Shown here: positions 17,454 through 26,485 of the stretch, piece after piece | Layout of the letters: each line of letters opens with the position of its first letter | How positions within the stretch are numbered: position 1 is the first letter of the stretch | Assembly: GCF_900044055.2 (NCBI RefSeq) | Contig: NZ_FCOX02000064.1 | Location: forward strand, 1 to 40,115 | Length of the DNA: 40,115 nucleotides | Direction of reading: 5' to 3' | DNA from: Caballeronia calidae | GTDB taxonomy: Bacteria; Pseudomonadota; Gammaproteobacteria; Burkholderiales; Burkholderiaceae | The notes under the pieces: generated by a model | Told to the model about the DNA's origin: nothing | Databases searched by the model: none | The model's input: the letters and a program-made list of their open reading frames with translations, nothing else | Position numbers and translations under genes: made by a program

Positions 17454-18062
17454 CTACTCGCTTGTGACTTGCAGCTTCCGGCGAAGATGGCACATCGTGA
17501 CAGCCGTTTTGATTCTCATCAGGATGTAGACGTCGTACGTTCCGTCAGGAACATTCGAGAGGCTGAAATCGCCGTCGTATCCTGAGTCGACGAGCGAGGC
17601 GATCTTGAAATACTCAGCCACGTCTGGACGCGAAGTCCGTCTCGCGACCGGGGCGCGATATTGGACTGCGGACGTCCCAAGCACAAAGTTGGTTTCGTCG
17701 GGCATGCGGACATCGTTGAACGCCCAGCCAGCGACTTCCAGACGTGCTTGCCGGTTCACTCGCAGCCTGCCGACCGGCGCAGGCTGGCCATTCACCAAGT
17801 CGAGCGAACAGTGCCCGCCGTGTCTATACGGATCGGCCATGCGAATCGGCACGCTCCCCGGCATGGTCAAGCGACCGACATTGAATGCAGACGCCTGTTG
17901 ACAATCAGGAGCGCGGGCGTAGGGACAGCCCAAGACGCCCGGCAAGGTTTCTCCAACCGCAACGGATGGCACGATTGCAGCGAACTGCGTTGGCTCCTGC
18001 GCTTCGCTCGTCCGGCAAAGGATTGACGCGATGGCCATGGAAACGGCGATCGTCCATCGCAT
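17454..18062 (-). CDS. Small secreted/periplasmic protein of unknown function
   Basis: A 202-residue product with a signal peptide (MRWTIAVSMAIASILCRTSE, cleavage probably near residues 19-22). It starts 6 bases after the stop of the acyltransferase gene, so both are on one transcript. The mature part has a Cys-containing segment (GVLGCPYARAPDCQQ) and a beta-rich domain (LEVAGWAFNDVRMPDETNF, then a DGDFSLSNVPDGTYDVYILM-like stretch). Such a domain resembles carbohydrate-binding or Ig-like folds, but no family can be named. A periplasmic role linked to the adjacent membrane protein is inferred from position only. Confidence 0.55.
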   Translation of the reverse strand: MRWTIAVSMAIASILCRTSEAQEPTQFAAIVPSVAVGETLPGVLGCPYARAPDCQQASAFNVGRLTMPGSVPIRMADPYRHGGHCSLDLVNGQPAPVGRLRVNRQARLEVAGWAFNDVRMPDETNFVLGTSAVQYRAPVARRTSRPDVAEYFKIASLVDSGYDGDFSLSNVPDGTYDVYILMRIKTAVTMCHLRRKLQVTSE

Positions 18063-18068
18063 ACCGCA

Positions 18069-19223
18069 CTATGCCTCGACCGGTTGAATGCTCGGGCGCT
18101 TCCCGATGATCACGCGACGCATGGGCGTCTCGACGAAGACGAACAGCAGCGACGCGAGAACCAGGCATGCCGTCCAGTAAAGATAAGGACCGGCGGGCGC
18201 GTTGGCCACGGCGGGGTGTCGCTCGAACCACAGCAGAACCGTGGTGTGCGTCAGATAGAGCGCGAAACTGGCCTCGCCAAGAAAGACGAGCGCAGGCGAC
18301 GTGAGCGCTCTAGAGACGGCGCCGCGGCCAAGCGCGAAGATGACGATGGCGATCGCGAAGACGATGGCCGAGCCGCTCTTTACCGAATAGTATTGGAGCG
18401 CCGATGCCCAGTTCGACGGCAGGAACTGATCCCAGGGCAAGCGCGGCGTGACGTGCATCGATACGGCGATAACCGCCAGCATGACCAGTTCGTCGACCGT
18501 CGCCCCTTCAACGCTGACGGAGCGCTGCGACTCGCGCAGACGCTTGTACACGTCGCAAGCCACCATTCCAAGTACGAATTCGAAGAGACGCGCCAGCGGA
18601 TTGACATACAGCAGGCCCATCGAACTGAGCCCTGTATCCGTCTCGCTGATGGGTATTTGAAAGCGGACCACGAGCCAAATTAAGAACAACGTCGTCAGAG
18701 CAGCGAGGCCAAGCGCCAGCATGTACGAGCGCCGCAGCGCGACGACTGCGAGAGGAAAAGCCAGATAGAAGAAGGCTTCCGTCGAGATACTCCATGCCAC
18801 GCCGTTGAACGTGAGATAGACGTTTCGAAACGGAATCCATGACTGGACGAGAAAGAGGTTCACCACGAACACGCCGAACGCTCTCGCGGACGAAAGATCC
18901 GCCGTGTTCCAGGTATGTGCGATCAGAGGCAGCAACAGAATGGCGACGATATGCAGCGGCCAGAGCCGAGCAAAGCGCGCGCGATAGAACCTAGCGAGTT
19001 CGCGCTCGACCTGCGGATAGTTGTACGCAAGTATGAAACCGGACAGGACGAAGAAGAAAGAAACGCCTTGAGCAAGCGAAAAGTTGATCGCAAGACCAAA
19101 CGAACCCCAAATGCCGTGCGCATGTCCGAGGACGATCATTGCCGCCGCGAAGAACCGCAAGGATGTCAACGCATCGAGATGCCGACCTCGTGCGATAGCC
19201 GGCGTGCCGCCTCTTCTCAGCAT
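18069..19223 (-). CDS. Acyltransferase 3 family membrane protein (OafA-like)
   Basis: About 384 residues from the ATG at 19221-19223 (MLRRGGTPAIARGRHLDALT). The open frame extends 36 codons further upstream, but that part lacks family resemblance. The N-terminal motif LRFFAAAMIVLGHAHGIWG holds the conserved His of the family. AWSISTEAFFYLAFPLAVV is another family block. About ten membrane helices follow through to residue 380. Known members acetylate O-antigen sugars or other surface glycans using cytoplasmic acetyl-CoA. In this cluster it most likely O-acetylates the O-antigen. No SGNH domain is fused to it. A weak GAAGAA lies just before the start. Confidence 0.8.
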   Translation of the reverse strand: MLRRGGTPAIARGRHLDALTSLRFFAAAMIVLGHAHGIWGSFGLAINFSLAQGVSFFFVLSGFILAYNYPQVERELARFYRARFARLWPLHIVAILLLPLIAHTWNTADLSSARAFGVFVVNLFLVQSWIPFRNVYLTFNGVAWSISTEAFFYLAFPLAVVALRRSYMLALGLAALTTLFLIWLVVRFQIPISETDTGLSSMGLLYVNPLARLFEFVLGMVACDVYKRLRESQRSVSVEGATVDELVMLAVIAVSMHVTPRLPWDQFLPSNWASALQYYSVKSGSAIVFAIAIVIFALGRGAVSRALTSPALVFLGEASFALYLTHTTVLLWFERHPAVANAPAGPYLYWTACLVLASLLFVFVETPMRRVIIGKRPSIQPVEA

Positions 19224-19250
19224 GTTCTTCGAATCCAGAAAAATCAGTAT

Positions 19251-19268
19251 GTTACCGCATGATGTAAC
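19251..19268. promoter_or_regulatory. Small inverted repeat upstream of the acyltransferase
   Basis: GTTAC-CGCATGAT-GTAAC lies 28 bases upstream of the acyltransferase start, in the 199-base gap after the GT4 gene. It could be an operator or part of an internal promoter (a CATACT on the minus strand is nearby), but the evidence is thin. The rest of the gap holds a GC-rich dyad, CCGGCGCCGG (19409-19418), just after the GT4 stop. Confidence 0.2.
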
Positions 19269-19422
19269 AAGAACAGCATGAATTCGCTCGCCCGAAGAGG
19301 TAGGGCGCCAGTGAATTGCCGCGCCGGCCAAACAGGCGAATCCCTGTCATTCGCCGATCGGCGGGAACGCGGCCCGGGCGGTGGACAACGCGGCGGCTTA
19401 CCGCAAGCCCGGCGCCGGCCGA

Positions 19423-20757
19423 TCAAACGACCGTTGCGTACACCCGTGCCGTGTCCGCCACCATGTCCTTAATTGTCCGCGGATAAGCCGTCTTTCGGAT
19501 CATCGACTCCAGCAGGTCCGGATCGTCGACGAGGCGCCTCAACGCCGCCGTCAGCACATCGACGGAACCGCGCGCAAACGACAAGCCGGTTTCCCCTTCG
19601 CTCACGAACTCCGTCAGCCCTTCGACGTCAGAAACGATCACCGGCGTCTTCGTGGCAAGCGCATCGAGCAGCACCAGCGGGCTGTTCTCGTACCACACGG
19701 ATGGAATGACGAGAACATCCATCTGCGACAGCACCCGCGCCATCTCGGCAGACGGAAACGTTCCGCGGAAGGTCACGCCTTCAGTCGCGATATCCTTGAG
19801 CGTCGCAAAATAGCGCGGATCTTGCTCGGCCGGCCCGTATATGTCCAGTGTGGCTTTACCCTTCGGCAGACGGCTAAACGCCTTGATCAGCAAGTCCGTG
19901 CCCTTATGCGGCGCGATCTGACCGATGAAGCCGAAGCGCACGACGCTGTCGCTCCGTCTCTCGATGCTCAGCGTTCTATCGATATCCGTGCCGAACCATA
20001 TGGCATGCATCGGGTTGGTGAATCCGTTTTCCTTGTAAGCGTGTTGCAGGAACGCAGTGGGCGTGATCAGCGCGGCGTACTGCGCATACATCTCCCGCAA
20101 GGTATCGGGCCGCATTCTCAGGTCCTCGATGACCGGGCCGATCGAACTGCGCTTCACCCGATCCAGCCCGCGGGCGCGCATGATGACACTGGCCGCGCGT
20201 TCCGCATACTTCTCGTTCGAGAAAACGCGGTAGCGGGAACTGCTGCCCGGTTGCACGGCGACGGCTTTGCCGTAGCACGCCAGGCAATTCGAGCGCGAGG
20301 CGTTGGGACCGGCGCATAGATTGCCGCCGGCGTTCTCGAGTTTGTTGTTGAAACACACACCGTAGAAGTCGGTGAGAGTGCCGACGGTCGGAATGCCCTT
20401 CGCACACAGCACCTCCAGCAAAGCCGCCGTGTGGTTGATCAGATGCGTGACGTGAACGAGATCCGGCCGGATCTCGTCGAGAAGCTTGTCGAACACTTCC
20501 CGCGTCTCCGGCTGGTAGAAGGTATCGCTTACCCGCCGGTTCGGCATGTAGTTCTTGTCGAAGCAGACGACCGGAATGCCTTTGAACACGTAGTGCGTGA
20601 TGATCTCGCCTTGCTGGGTTTCGCCTGGGAAGATGGCCGTGACGACGATCGGTTCATGGCCGAGTTCCTTCAGGCGAAGGGCGAGATTCAGCGTGTAGGT
20701 TTCCGTGCCATAGAAATGCCCTGGAAAAAAACAATGAACGAAAAGCGCGATTTTCAT
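19423..20757 (-). CDS. GT4 glycosyltransferase
   Basis: A 444-residue retaining glycosyltransferase of GT-B fold. The acceptor-side start MKIALFVHCFFPGHFYGTET is the usual GT4 opening, with a Gly-Thr-Glu near the glycine-rich loop. The donor domain (about 255-440) has VRFGFIGQIAPHKGTDLLI and the VIPSVWYENSPLVLLDALA segment, the E-x7-E-like signature of GT4. A Cys-rich insert (residues about 140-165; CAGPNASRSNCLACYG) is characteristic of a GT4 subgroup. It starts 10 bases after the stop of the large fusion gene. It probably adds one sugar of the O-antigen repeat or of its adaptor; donor unknown. Confidence 0.85.
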   Translation of the reverse strand: MKIALFVHCFFPGHFYGTETYTLNLALRLKELGHEPIVVTAIFPGETQQGEIITHYVFKGIPVVCFDKNYMPNRRVSDTFYQPETREVFDKLLDEIRPDLVHVTHLINHTAALLEVLCAKGIPTVGTLTDFYGVCFNNKLENAGGNLCAGPNASRSNCLACYGKAVAVQPGSSSRYRVFSNEKYAERAASVIMRARGLDRVKRSSIGPVIEDLRMRPDTLREMYAQYAALITPTAFLQHAYKENGFTNPMHAIWFGTDIDRTLSIERRSDSVVRFGFIGQIAPHKGTDLLIKAFSRLPKGKATLDIYGPAEQDPRYFATLKDIATEGVTFRGTFPSAEMARVLSQMDVLVIPSVWYENSPLVLLDALATKTPVIVSDVEGLTEFVSEGETGLSFARGSVDVLTAALRRLVDDPDLLESMIRKTAYPRTIKDMVADTARVYATVV

Positions 20758-20766
20758 GAAAGTTGA

Positions 20767-23700
20767 TCAATCTGGGTGTTTTGTGACGTCGGCCCCGAGC
20801 ACGTCCCCATACAGAAAGCGGTAGGACGATACCATCGCTTCGAGCGAGAAGTGTTGCTGCGCGCGATTCCTATGGTTGAGCGCAAGGTTCCTGCGCGCGG
20901 CATCGTCGTGCAACAGACTGTCGATAATTTGGGCGAGACGTTCGGCATCGGCGGCCGGAGCGAGATATCTGTCGTCGTTGATAATCTCGCCGATCGCGCC
21001 GACGTCATAACCGACGACGGGCACTTCCATGTTCATCGCGAACGGACTGACCTGCCCGAAGCTCTCCTTCCATACGGGTGCCACGAAAACCGCCATGCGA
21101 CGGTAGAGACCGGGCAGTTCGCCATAGCCGACATAGCCCGTGAATTCGAACTGCGCATCGACGCCAGCCGCCGCCACCGAGGCCTTGAACGGTTCCAGCA
21201 AACTCCCCCCACCCACGATCAGGATGCGCGCCTTCCGATTCATCTGCGCCACACGAATGAATGGAACAATCGCGTTTTCGTTCAGCTTGTCCCCTTCGAG
21301 GCGATACACCATTCCCACCATCGTGCCGACCGGCTTTTCGCCGTCCTTCAGCGTGAAATGCGAGAAATCGGAGCCGGGATAGATGACGCGGTTGTTGGCC
21401 CGCGGGTCGCCGAACTCACGCTCCACGTACTTGCTGACATACACGTTGTGGACAATGGACGGCGACACGAACGGCGCAACCGGCGTGTTCACATTCTGGA
21501 CCACGGGAATGCCGAGTTCCGCCGCGGCCGCGAAGGCCTTGGCGTACCAGGGCTCATCGCAGTCGCCCCAGTAGTGGACGTGAATGAAGTCGGGCCGGTG
21601 GGTCCGGAAGAAAGCAAGGAACTGATCGGGTTCTCCAGGCTGGGAAATCTCATGGATGTCCACGCCCGTGTAGGCCTGCGGTGTGGGAATGAAGCTCGTC
21701 AGCACGGTCTGCCGGTAGCGATGCCCAAGGCCCTCAATCAGATCCACCACGAGCTTCGACGATCCGCCGGTCATGAAGTTGGCGATAACGTGCAGGACAC
21801 GCGGCCGCTCCGCCAGATCGGGCTTCTTCTGCCGGACGATATATGCATTGGCGCCTTCTCCCTTGGGCGCGACAGGCGCTTTCGGCAGCCGGGGCGTCGG
21901 CGGTTCCGGCGGCGGCGAGACGAGCGCGCGCGCTTGCGACACCACGCGAGATAGCGGGCGCTTCAAGGCCGCCGGCGTCGCCATGGCGCCGATGAGATAC
22001 CCTGCCCGCGCCATCTGCCGGGCGGACATCGGGCGTTGTGTCAGCGCATCCCGGAGTCGGAACCATTTCGTTTGCCGGAGCGCCGCGAACGCCTCGCGAA
22101 GTTGCGCCGCTTCGGTTTCGACGCTCGCGACGCTGGCGTCGAATGACTTCACGGGCTCACGCAACTGATCTCGCTCGAGTCGCCGGATACGCTCGGCTTG
22201 CATCTTGATCAGGTTCGCCTGTGCTTCGGCTTGCTTGCGTTGCCAAACGAGTTCCTCGCTGACGAGCGCTTCTTCCGCATCGCGCTCGCGCTGGACGCGC
22301 CCTTCACTTAACTTCTTCGCCTGCTCGACCTCATTCTCGAGTCGAACATTCAAGCCATGAATTTCTTCGCCCAGGCGATGGATGATTTCGTCCTTCGCGC
22401 CCGTCTCGGCCACGATTCGCTCGTTGAGCGCCTGAACCTCTGCGGACAGCGCACCCACCATTGTTTCCTTTTCGACCAGCACGGCCTCCAGGCGGTGAAT
22501 CTCGGCGCCCTGTGCTGAAATCGCTCCTTCCTTTTCGAGCGCGTATCCATTGAGGCGGATGACCTCGTTCACAATGCTCGGCGTGACGATCAATTCCGCC
22601 TTCAGCACGGCGTTGCTGTCGAGCGCCGAGCGTCCCGTCGTGCTGCGTTGAAACTCACGCTCCAGTTCGCAATAACGCTCGAGCGTTTCGTCGGACAACG
22701 AGAAACCGATGTGCTTCAACGCCACCGCGAAGAGATCGCGCAAGCGCACCGCCGTGCCCTCCTCCGGCACGGCAACGGGCCGCAGTTCCCAAAGCGAACA
22801 ATACGCGCCGCGAAACAGCAAGTAGCCGAAGTCGATTGTTTCGCCGTACTTCCATTCGAGATCGAAGAACGAAGCCCTGCCGCCGTCGAGGATCAGATTG
22901 CGGGGCAGCGCGTCCACGAGACGACCATCGACAGGCGAGTCGAGGGCGGGCAGGACGCCGTCCGACGCAATGCCGAGTTGTGGCTTGACCGCCTCCAACC
23001 ACTGCATGTACCACTCGATGAACGTCGTTCGCGTCCAGCCGGGCTCGGATAGCAGCAGTGAAAGCCTGTGTTGCCAATGGGTTCCGCCGATGAAAGGAGC
23101 GTCGGCAACCGGAAGATTTTCGACGCCCGTGAAGCGCGTGTCGGCCGACGCGAACAATGGCCGATGAGTGACCATCAAGGGGCCGTGCGCCGTCTTGCTG
23201 ATTTGCAGTTCTTTGGTGAACTGGGGCAGCCTGTCGACGGCATAGTGGAACCCCACGGCGTCAGGATCGCCTCCCATGAGCGGCTGTCTCGAAGCAATCG
23301 CAAGGAACGAATTCGACAACGCGTGAGCCAATCCGTTGCGATAGACCGGGCCCCACGCCCTTTCGAGCGAGAACGACTGATAAAACGGGCGCTGCGGATC
23401 GGCGGCGGACGCATTCGAGATCATCGGTGAGAAATCGGCATCGAGCCGACCGCGAACCGCGTCCTCGCTCAGGACCGAAAGCGGGAGCTTGTAGTCGGGA
23501 AACGGATACCACCATTGCTGGAAGGACAGGCTCGCGCGATCCAGGTGACTGCCGAGTTCCTCGCGTCCGAAAGTCGCGACACCCTCCGGTGAATAACGCT
23601 CCTCGAGGCCGAACATGGGAACGCCCGTGTGGTCCTCGGCCGCCCCTGCGAAGTACTTCAGTCCCAGTTGATTCTCGATGGCAACGAACAGCCGGCCGGC

Positions 23701-24240
23701 TTCCGTCAGACGCGCGACGCAATCCGAAAGCAGCTGATGCGTGCCATTCTCGCCAAGGAACTTGCGCGCGTATTCGAGCACGCCGATCAACATGACCGCA
23801 TCGAACTCGCCCAGGACACCGATCTTTTCGCTCGTCGCGCAGATGATCTCGACATTAGGCAGATCTCGGCAGCGCTCGCGAGCGATCGTCGCCCGCATCA
23901 GGCTCCCCTCGACCGAGACCACGGTGGCGCCGGACTCGCCGAGAAAACGCGTGATGGCACCGCAGCCGCAACCGATCTCCAGCACGCGCTTGCCGGCGAA
24001 CCAAGAAGCGAACGGTCGCAAGAGGTTGCCTCGCCGCGGCGTCAGGTGATAGGTCGACGGCCAATCGATCATCTTTTCGCGCAGCTCCATGGAGCCCGAA
24101 CTGACGTCGATCGCGCCTCTGACTGCATCGAGGAGGTATTGCTCCTGCTCCTCGCCGTCCGAGTAGTCGAAAGGCTTGCGCTCGCGCTCAACCCAAACGC
24201 GGATGGATTCGTCGAAATCAAAAAAGCCGGATAAGTCCAT
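20767..24240 (-). CDS. Fusion: SAM methyltransferase + kinase-like region + coiled coil + GT4 glycosyltransferase
   Basis: A 1157-residue protein. Residues about 60-270 are a class I methyltransferase (motif I VLEIGCGCGAITRFL at 86-100, acidic strand end VVSVEGS, LIGVLEYARKFLG). Residues about 330-530 include DALPRNLI (443-450) and SFFDLEW (457-463), resembling the catalytic Asp/Asn and metal-binding Asp segments of kinase-like folds. Residues about 565-725 are charged heptad-like sequence, predicted coiled coil. A Pro-rich linker (776-795) leads to a GT4 domain (about 813-1150; VLHVIANFMTGGSSKLVVDL, then FVAPVWKESFGQ). E. coli WbdD, which caps and ends O8/O9a chains, has methyltransferase, kinase and coiled coil in the same order. 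The fused GT4 is unlike WbdD. A role as chain terminator is inferred from this and from the adjacent Wzt sugar-binding domain. Confidence 0.75.
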   Translation of the reverse strand: MDLSGFFDFDESIRVWVERERKPFDYSDGEEQEQYLLDAVRGAIDVSSGSMELREKMIDWPSTYHLTPRRGNLLRPFASWFAGKRVLEIGCGCGAITRFLGESGATVVSVEGSLMRATIARERCRDLPNVEIICATSEKIGVLGEFDAVMLIGVLEYARKFLGENGTHQLLSDCVARLTEAGRLFVAIENQLGLKYFAGAAEDHTGVPMFGLEERYSPEGVATFGREELGSHLDRASLSFQQWWYPFPDYKLPLSVLSEDAVRGRLDADFSPMISNASAADPQRPFYQSFSLERAWGPVYRNGLAHALSNSFLAIASRQPLMGGDPDAVGFHYAVDRLPQFTKELQISKTAHGPLMVTHRPLFASADTRFTGVENLPVADAPFIGGTHWQHRLSLLLSEPGWTRTTFIEWYMQWLEAVKPQLGIASDGVLPALDSPVDGRLVDALPRNLILDGGRASFFDLEWKYGETIDFGYLLFRGAYCSLWELRPVAVPEEGTAVRLRDLFAVALKHIGFSLSDETLERYCELEREFQRSTTGRSALDSNAVLKAELIVTPSIVNEVIRLNGYALEKEGAISAQGAEIHRLEAVLVEKETMVGALSAEVQALNERIVAETGAKDEIIHRLGEEIHGLNVRLENEVEQAKKLSEGRVQRERDAEEALVSEELVWQRKQAEAQANLIKMQAERIRRLERDQLREPVKSFDASVASVETEAAQLREAFAALRQTKWFRLRDALTQRPMSARQMARAGYLIGAMATPAALKRPLSRVVSQARALVSPPPEPPTPRLPKAPVAPKGEGANAYIVRQKKPDLAERPRVLHVIANFMTGGSSKLVVDLIEGLGHRYRQTVLTSFIPTPQAYTGVDIHEISQPGEPDQFLAFFRTHRPDFIHVHYWGDCDEPWYAKAFAAAAELGIPVVQNVNTPVAPFVSPSIVHNVYVSKYVEREFGDPRANNRVIYPGSDFSHFTLKDGEKPVGTMVGMVYRLEGDKLNENAIVPFIRVAQMNRKARILIVGGGSLLEPFKASVAAAGVDAQFEFTGYVGYGELPGLYRRMAVFVAPVWKESFGQVSPFAMNMEVPVVGYDVGAIGEIINDDRYLAPAADAERLAQIIDSLLHDDAARRNLALNHRNRAQQHFSLEAMVSSYRFLYGDVLGADVTKHPD

Positions 24241-24311
24241 TTTGCTTGGGTAATCTGTCAGAGCTATTGAATGAGCCGTTCGAAAGAGATCGAAGGAGCA
24301 CGTGCGGCGCG

Positions 24312-25640
24312 TCAGGACGCATGAACCTGGCTTACGGCCATCGTCATGTCAAGATCGGTCAAACCATAGAAAGTCAACGCGGGCGCCACGGAAAAATGCA
24401 CGGCGTCGTAGCGCCGGTCATGCGGGACGATGGATTCCTCGGCGCGGGACGCCACGCCGAGAGAGATGAAGTAGTCACCCGTCGCAAGCGTGCATTTGAA
24501 ATTCATCTCCACCACGACCGCGGAGCCACCGGCGCCGAGCCCATGCGTATGCACTTCCGACGACAGCAGCTCGCTGTTCGTGCCGGCGACCGTGATCCCC
24601 TCTTTCGTCTTGATCGTGACGCCGAAGATGGGGCGCACCACCTCCTGATTGAAGCGCACCGAAAGCCGCAAACGCATGATTTGCCCGCTGGTTACGAAGC
24701 GCGGGTCGGGTCGCCCGTCCGCCTCCAACGAGAAGTCCAGAATGGAAGCGGCGCCATCGCCCCAACGGTACTCGTGATGGTTGTAAGCGGCCTTCTGAGC
24801 GAAGACATCGTCCGAGAGGCTGAGCGGTAGCCTATCCGTGCCGTGTTCCGTCGTGCCGGAGACGATAAGCTCGGGCGCGCTTTTTTCCGCGGCTTCGCGA
24901 TCCCGCCCGAACAGCAGGTCCATATAGCGATTGACCACGGCGCGCGGCTCGTCCTCCATGACAAGGCGGCCCGAATCAAGCAAGATAGCCCGCGTGCAGT
25001 GGTTGACGATTTGATCGCTCGAGTGAGTTACGAGAAGAATGCTCGTGCCGCTTTCCTTCAGGCGCTTCAAGCGGTCGAAGCACTTCGCCTGAAAGCGCGC
25101 GTCGCCGACGGCGAGCGCTTCATCGACGATCAGGATATCCGGGTCGATTTGCGATTGAACCGCGAAAGCGAGCCGCACGGCCATCCCGCTCGAATAAGTC
25201 TTGACCGGCTGATCGATGAATTCGGCAAGGTCCGCGAACGCGACAATATCGTCGAAGCGATGCGCCGTCTCTTCGCGCGACAGCCCGAGGATCGCCGCAC
25301 TCATATAGACGTTCTCGCGCCCGGTGAACTCGGGGTTGAATCCCGAGCCGAGTTCGAGCAGCGCGCCCACGCGTCCCTTTACCTGAATGTTGCCGGTCGT
25401 CGTAGCAAGCGTGCCGCAGATCATTTGAAGCAACGTCGATTTGCCGGAACCGTTGCGTCCGACGATGCCTACCGTTTCGCCAGGCGCGATACGAAAGGAG
25501 ATATCGCGCAGTGCCCAGAATTCACGGAAGAACTTGCGCTTGCGATGGAACATCTGCCGAAGGCGATCGCCCGGCTTGTCGAAGATCTGAAAGCACTTGC
25601 TGACGCCGTCGACGACGATCGATGAATCAGAGAACGTCAC
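24312..25640 (-). CDS. wzt: O-antigen ABC transporter ATP-binding protein with C-terminal carbohydrate-binding domain
   Basis: A 442-residue protein. The start is GTG at 25638-25640, with GGAGG five bases upstream; it overlaps the wzm end by 14 bases. The nucleotide-binding domain (1-250) has Walker A GRNGSGKST (61-69), signature YSSGM (149-153) and Walker B ILIVDEAL (169-176). The C-terminal 150 residues (about 285-435; with WGDGAASILDFSLEADG and GLGAGGSAVVVEMNF) match the Wzt C-terminal beta-sandwich, which in E. coli O8/O9a binds the capped end of the polysaccharide before export. Simple Wzt proteins lack this part. With wzm it exports the undecaprenyl-linked O-antigen across the inner membrane. 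Confidence 0.92.
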   Translation of the reverse strand: MTFSDSSIVVDGVSKCFQIFDKPGDRLRQMFHRKRKFFREFWALRDISFRIAPGETVGIVGRNGSGKSTLLQMICGTLATTTGNIQVKGRVGALLELGSGFNPEFTGRENVYMSAAILGLSREETAHRFDDIVAFADLAEFIDQPVKTYSSGMAVRLAFAVQSQIDPDILIVDEALAVGDARFQAKCFDRLKRLKESGTSILLVTHSSDQIVNHCTRAILLDSGRLVMEDEPRAVVNRYMDLLFGRDREAAEKSAPELIVSGTTEHGTDRLPLSLSDDVFAQKAAYNHHEYRWGDGAASILDFSLEADGRPDPRFVTSGQIMRLRLSVRFNQEVVRPIFGVTIKTKEGITVAGTNSELLSSEVHTHGLGAGGSAVVVEMNFKCTLATGDYFISLGVASRAEESIVPHDRRYDAVHFSVAPALTFYGLTDLDMTMAVSQVHAS

Positions 25641-26445
25641 TGAAGCCTCCTCGGGTTCTCTGGAACCATGCGTAGCCGAGCCATGCGATCAGCAGGCTGC
25701 TCGCCAACAGACAACCATAAACGACCGGGTCGGGAGCCTTGCCCCAGATCATGACATCACGCGCTTGCTCCACGACCGCTGCGAGCGGATTGATCATGAA
25801 GAGAACCTGAAACTGTGCTGGCACTGCCGATGCCGGGAAGAAAATGGGCGTAAGAAACATGAGCGTGGTTGTGATGACGCCGGTGATCTGCGCGACGTCG
25901 CGCAAATACACGCCGAGCGCGGCGAGAAACCAGGTCAAGCCGAGCGTGAACAGGACGAGCGGCAATGCGACCACGGGAAGCCAGAGCGACGTGAGCGGCG
26001 GCGCGCCGAACACCGCGACATAAAAAAGCAGCCAGACGACAAGGCTGACCAACAACTGAAACATCGAGGCTGCCACCGTCACCACCGGCAGTATCTCGAG
26101 CGGGAACACGACCTTCTTGACCAGGTTCGAATTGGAGATGATCTGAAGGGGTGCGCGGTTCACGCAATCTGCAAACATGTTGAAGAACATGAGGCCCGCG
26201 AACAATACGAGTGCGAATTCGGTCTTCGAGTCAACGCCGACACGCCAGCGTGCCTTGAACACATAACTGAACACGAACGTGTAGATGCAAAGCATCAGCA
26301 CGGGAATGAACAGCGACCAGATCAAGCCGAGCGCCGAGCCGCGATAGCGCGACGCGATCTCGCGCACAATCATTTGACGAATGAGGTTCCCGTTCCTGGC
26401 CAACGACCGAAACAGGCTAAACGGATCAATAGAGTTTCTTTGCAT
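25627..26445 (-). CDS. wzm: O-antigen ABC transporter permease
   Basis: A 272-residue ABC-2 type membrane protein with about six helices. Early residues GNLIRQMIVREIASRYRGSA, with the basic REIASRYRGS-type N-terminal block, are typical of Wzm/TagG permeases, and ALGLIWSLFIPVLMLCIYTF starts the first helix. The C-terminus ends in a cytoplasmic amphipathic segment (LGYAWFQRTRGGFSDVL). It pairs with the downstream wzt, whose GTG start lies inside its last codons. No clear ribosome binding site is visible before the ATG at 26443-26445. The nucleotide sugar polymer is completed in the cytoplasm before export, which is why no wzy or wzx is seen here. Confidence 0.9.
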   Translation of the reverse strand: MQRNSIDPFSLFRSLARNGNLIRQMIVREIASRYRGSALGLIWSLFIPVLMLCIYTFVFSYVFKARWRVGVDSKTEFALVLFAGLMFFNMFADCVNRAPLQIISNSNLVKKVVFPLEILPVVTVAASMFQLLVSLVVWLLFYVAVFGAPPLTSLWLPVVALPLVLFTLGLTWFLAALGVYLRDVAQITGVITTTLMFLTPIFFPASAVPAQFQVLFMINPLAAVVEQARDVMIWGKAPDPVVYGCLLASSLLIAWLGYAWFQRTRGGFSDVL

Positions 26446-26485
26446 TAGAGCATGACAAATAATTCAGACGCGCTGTTCGAGCCTG

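Noticed and set aside
20776..21954. 392-residue plus-strand open frame
   Set aside because: Antisense to the GT4 part of the large fusion protein; no recognisable motif.
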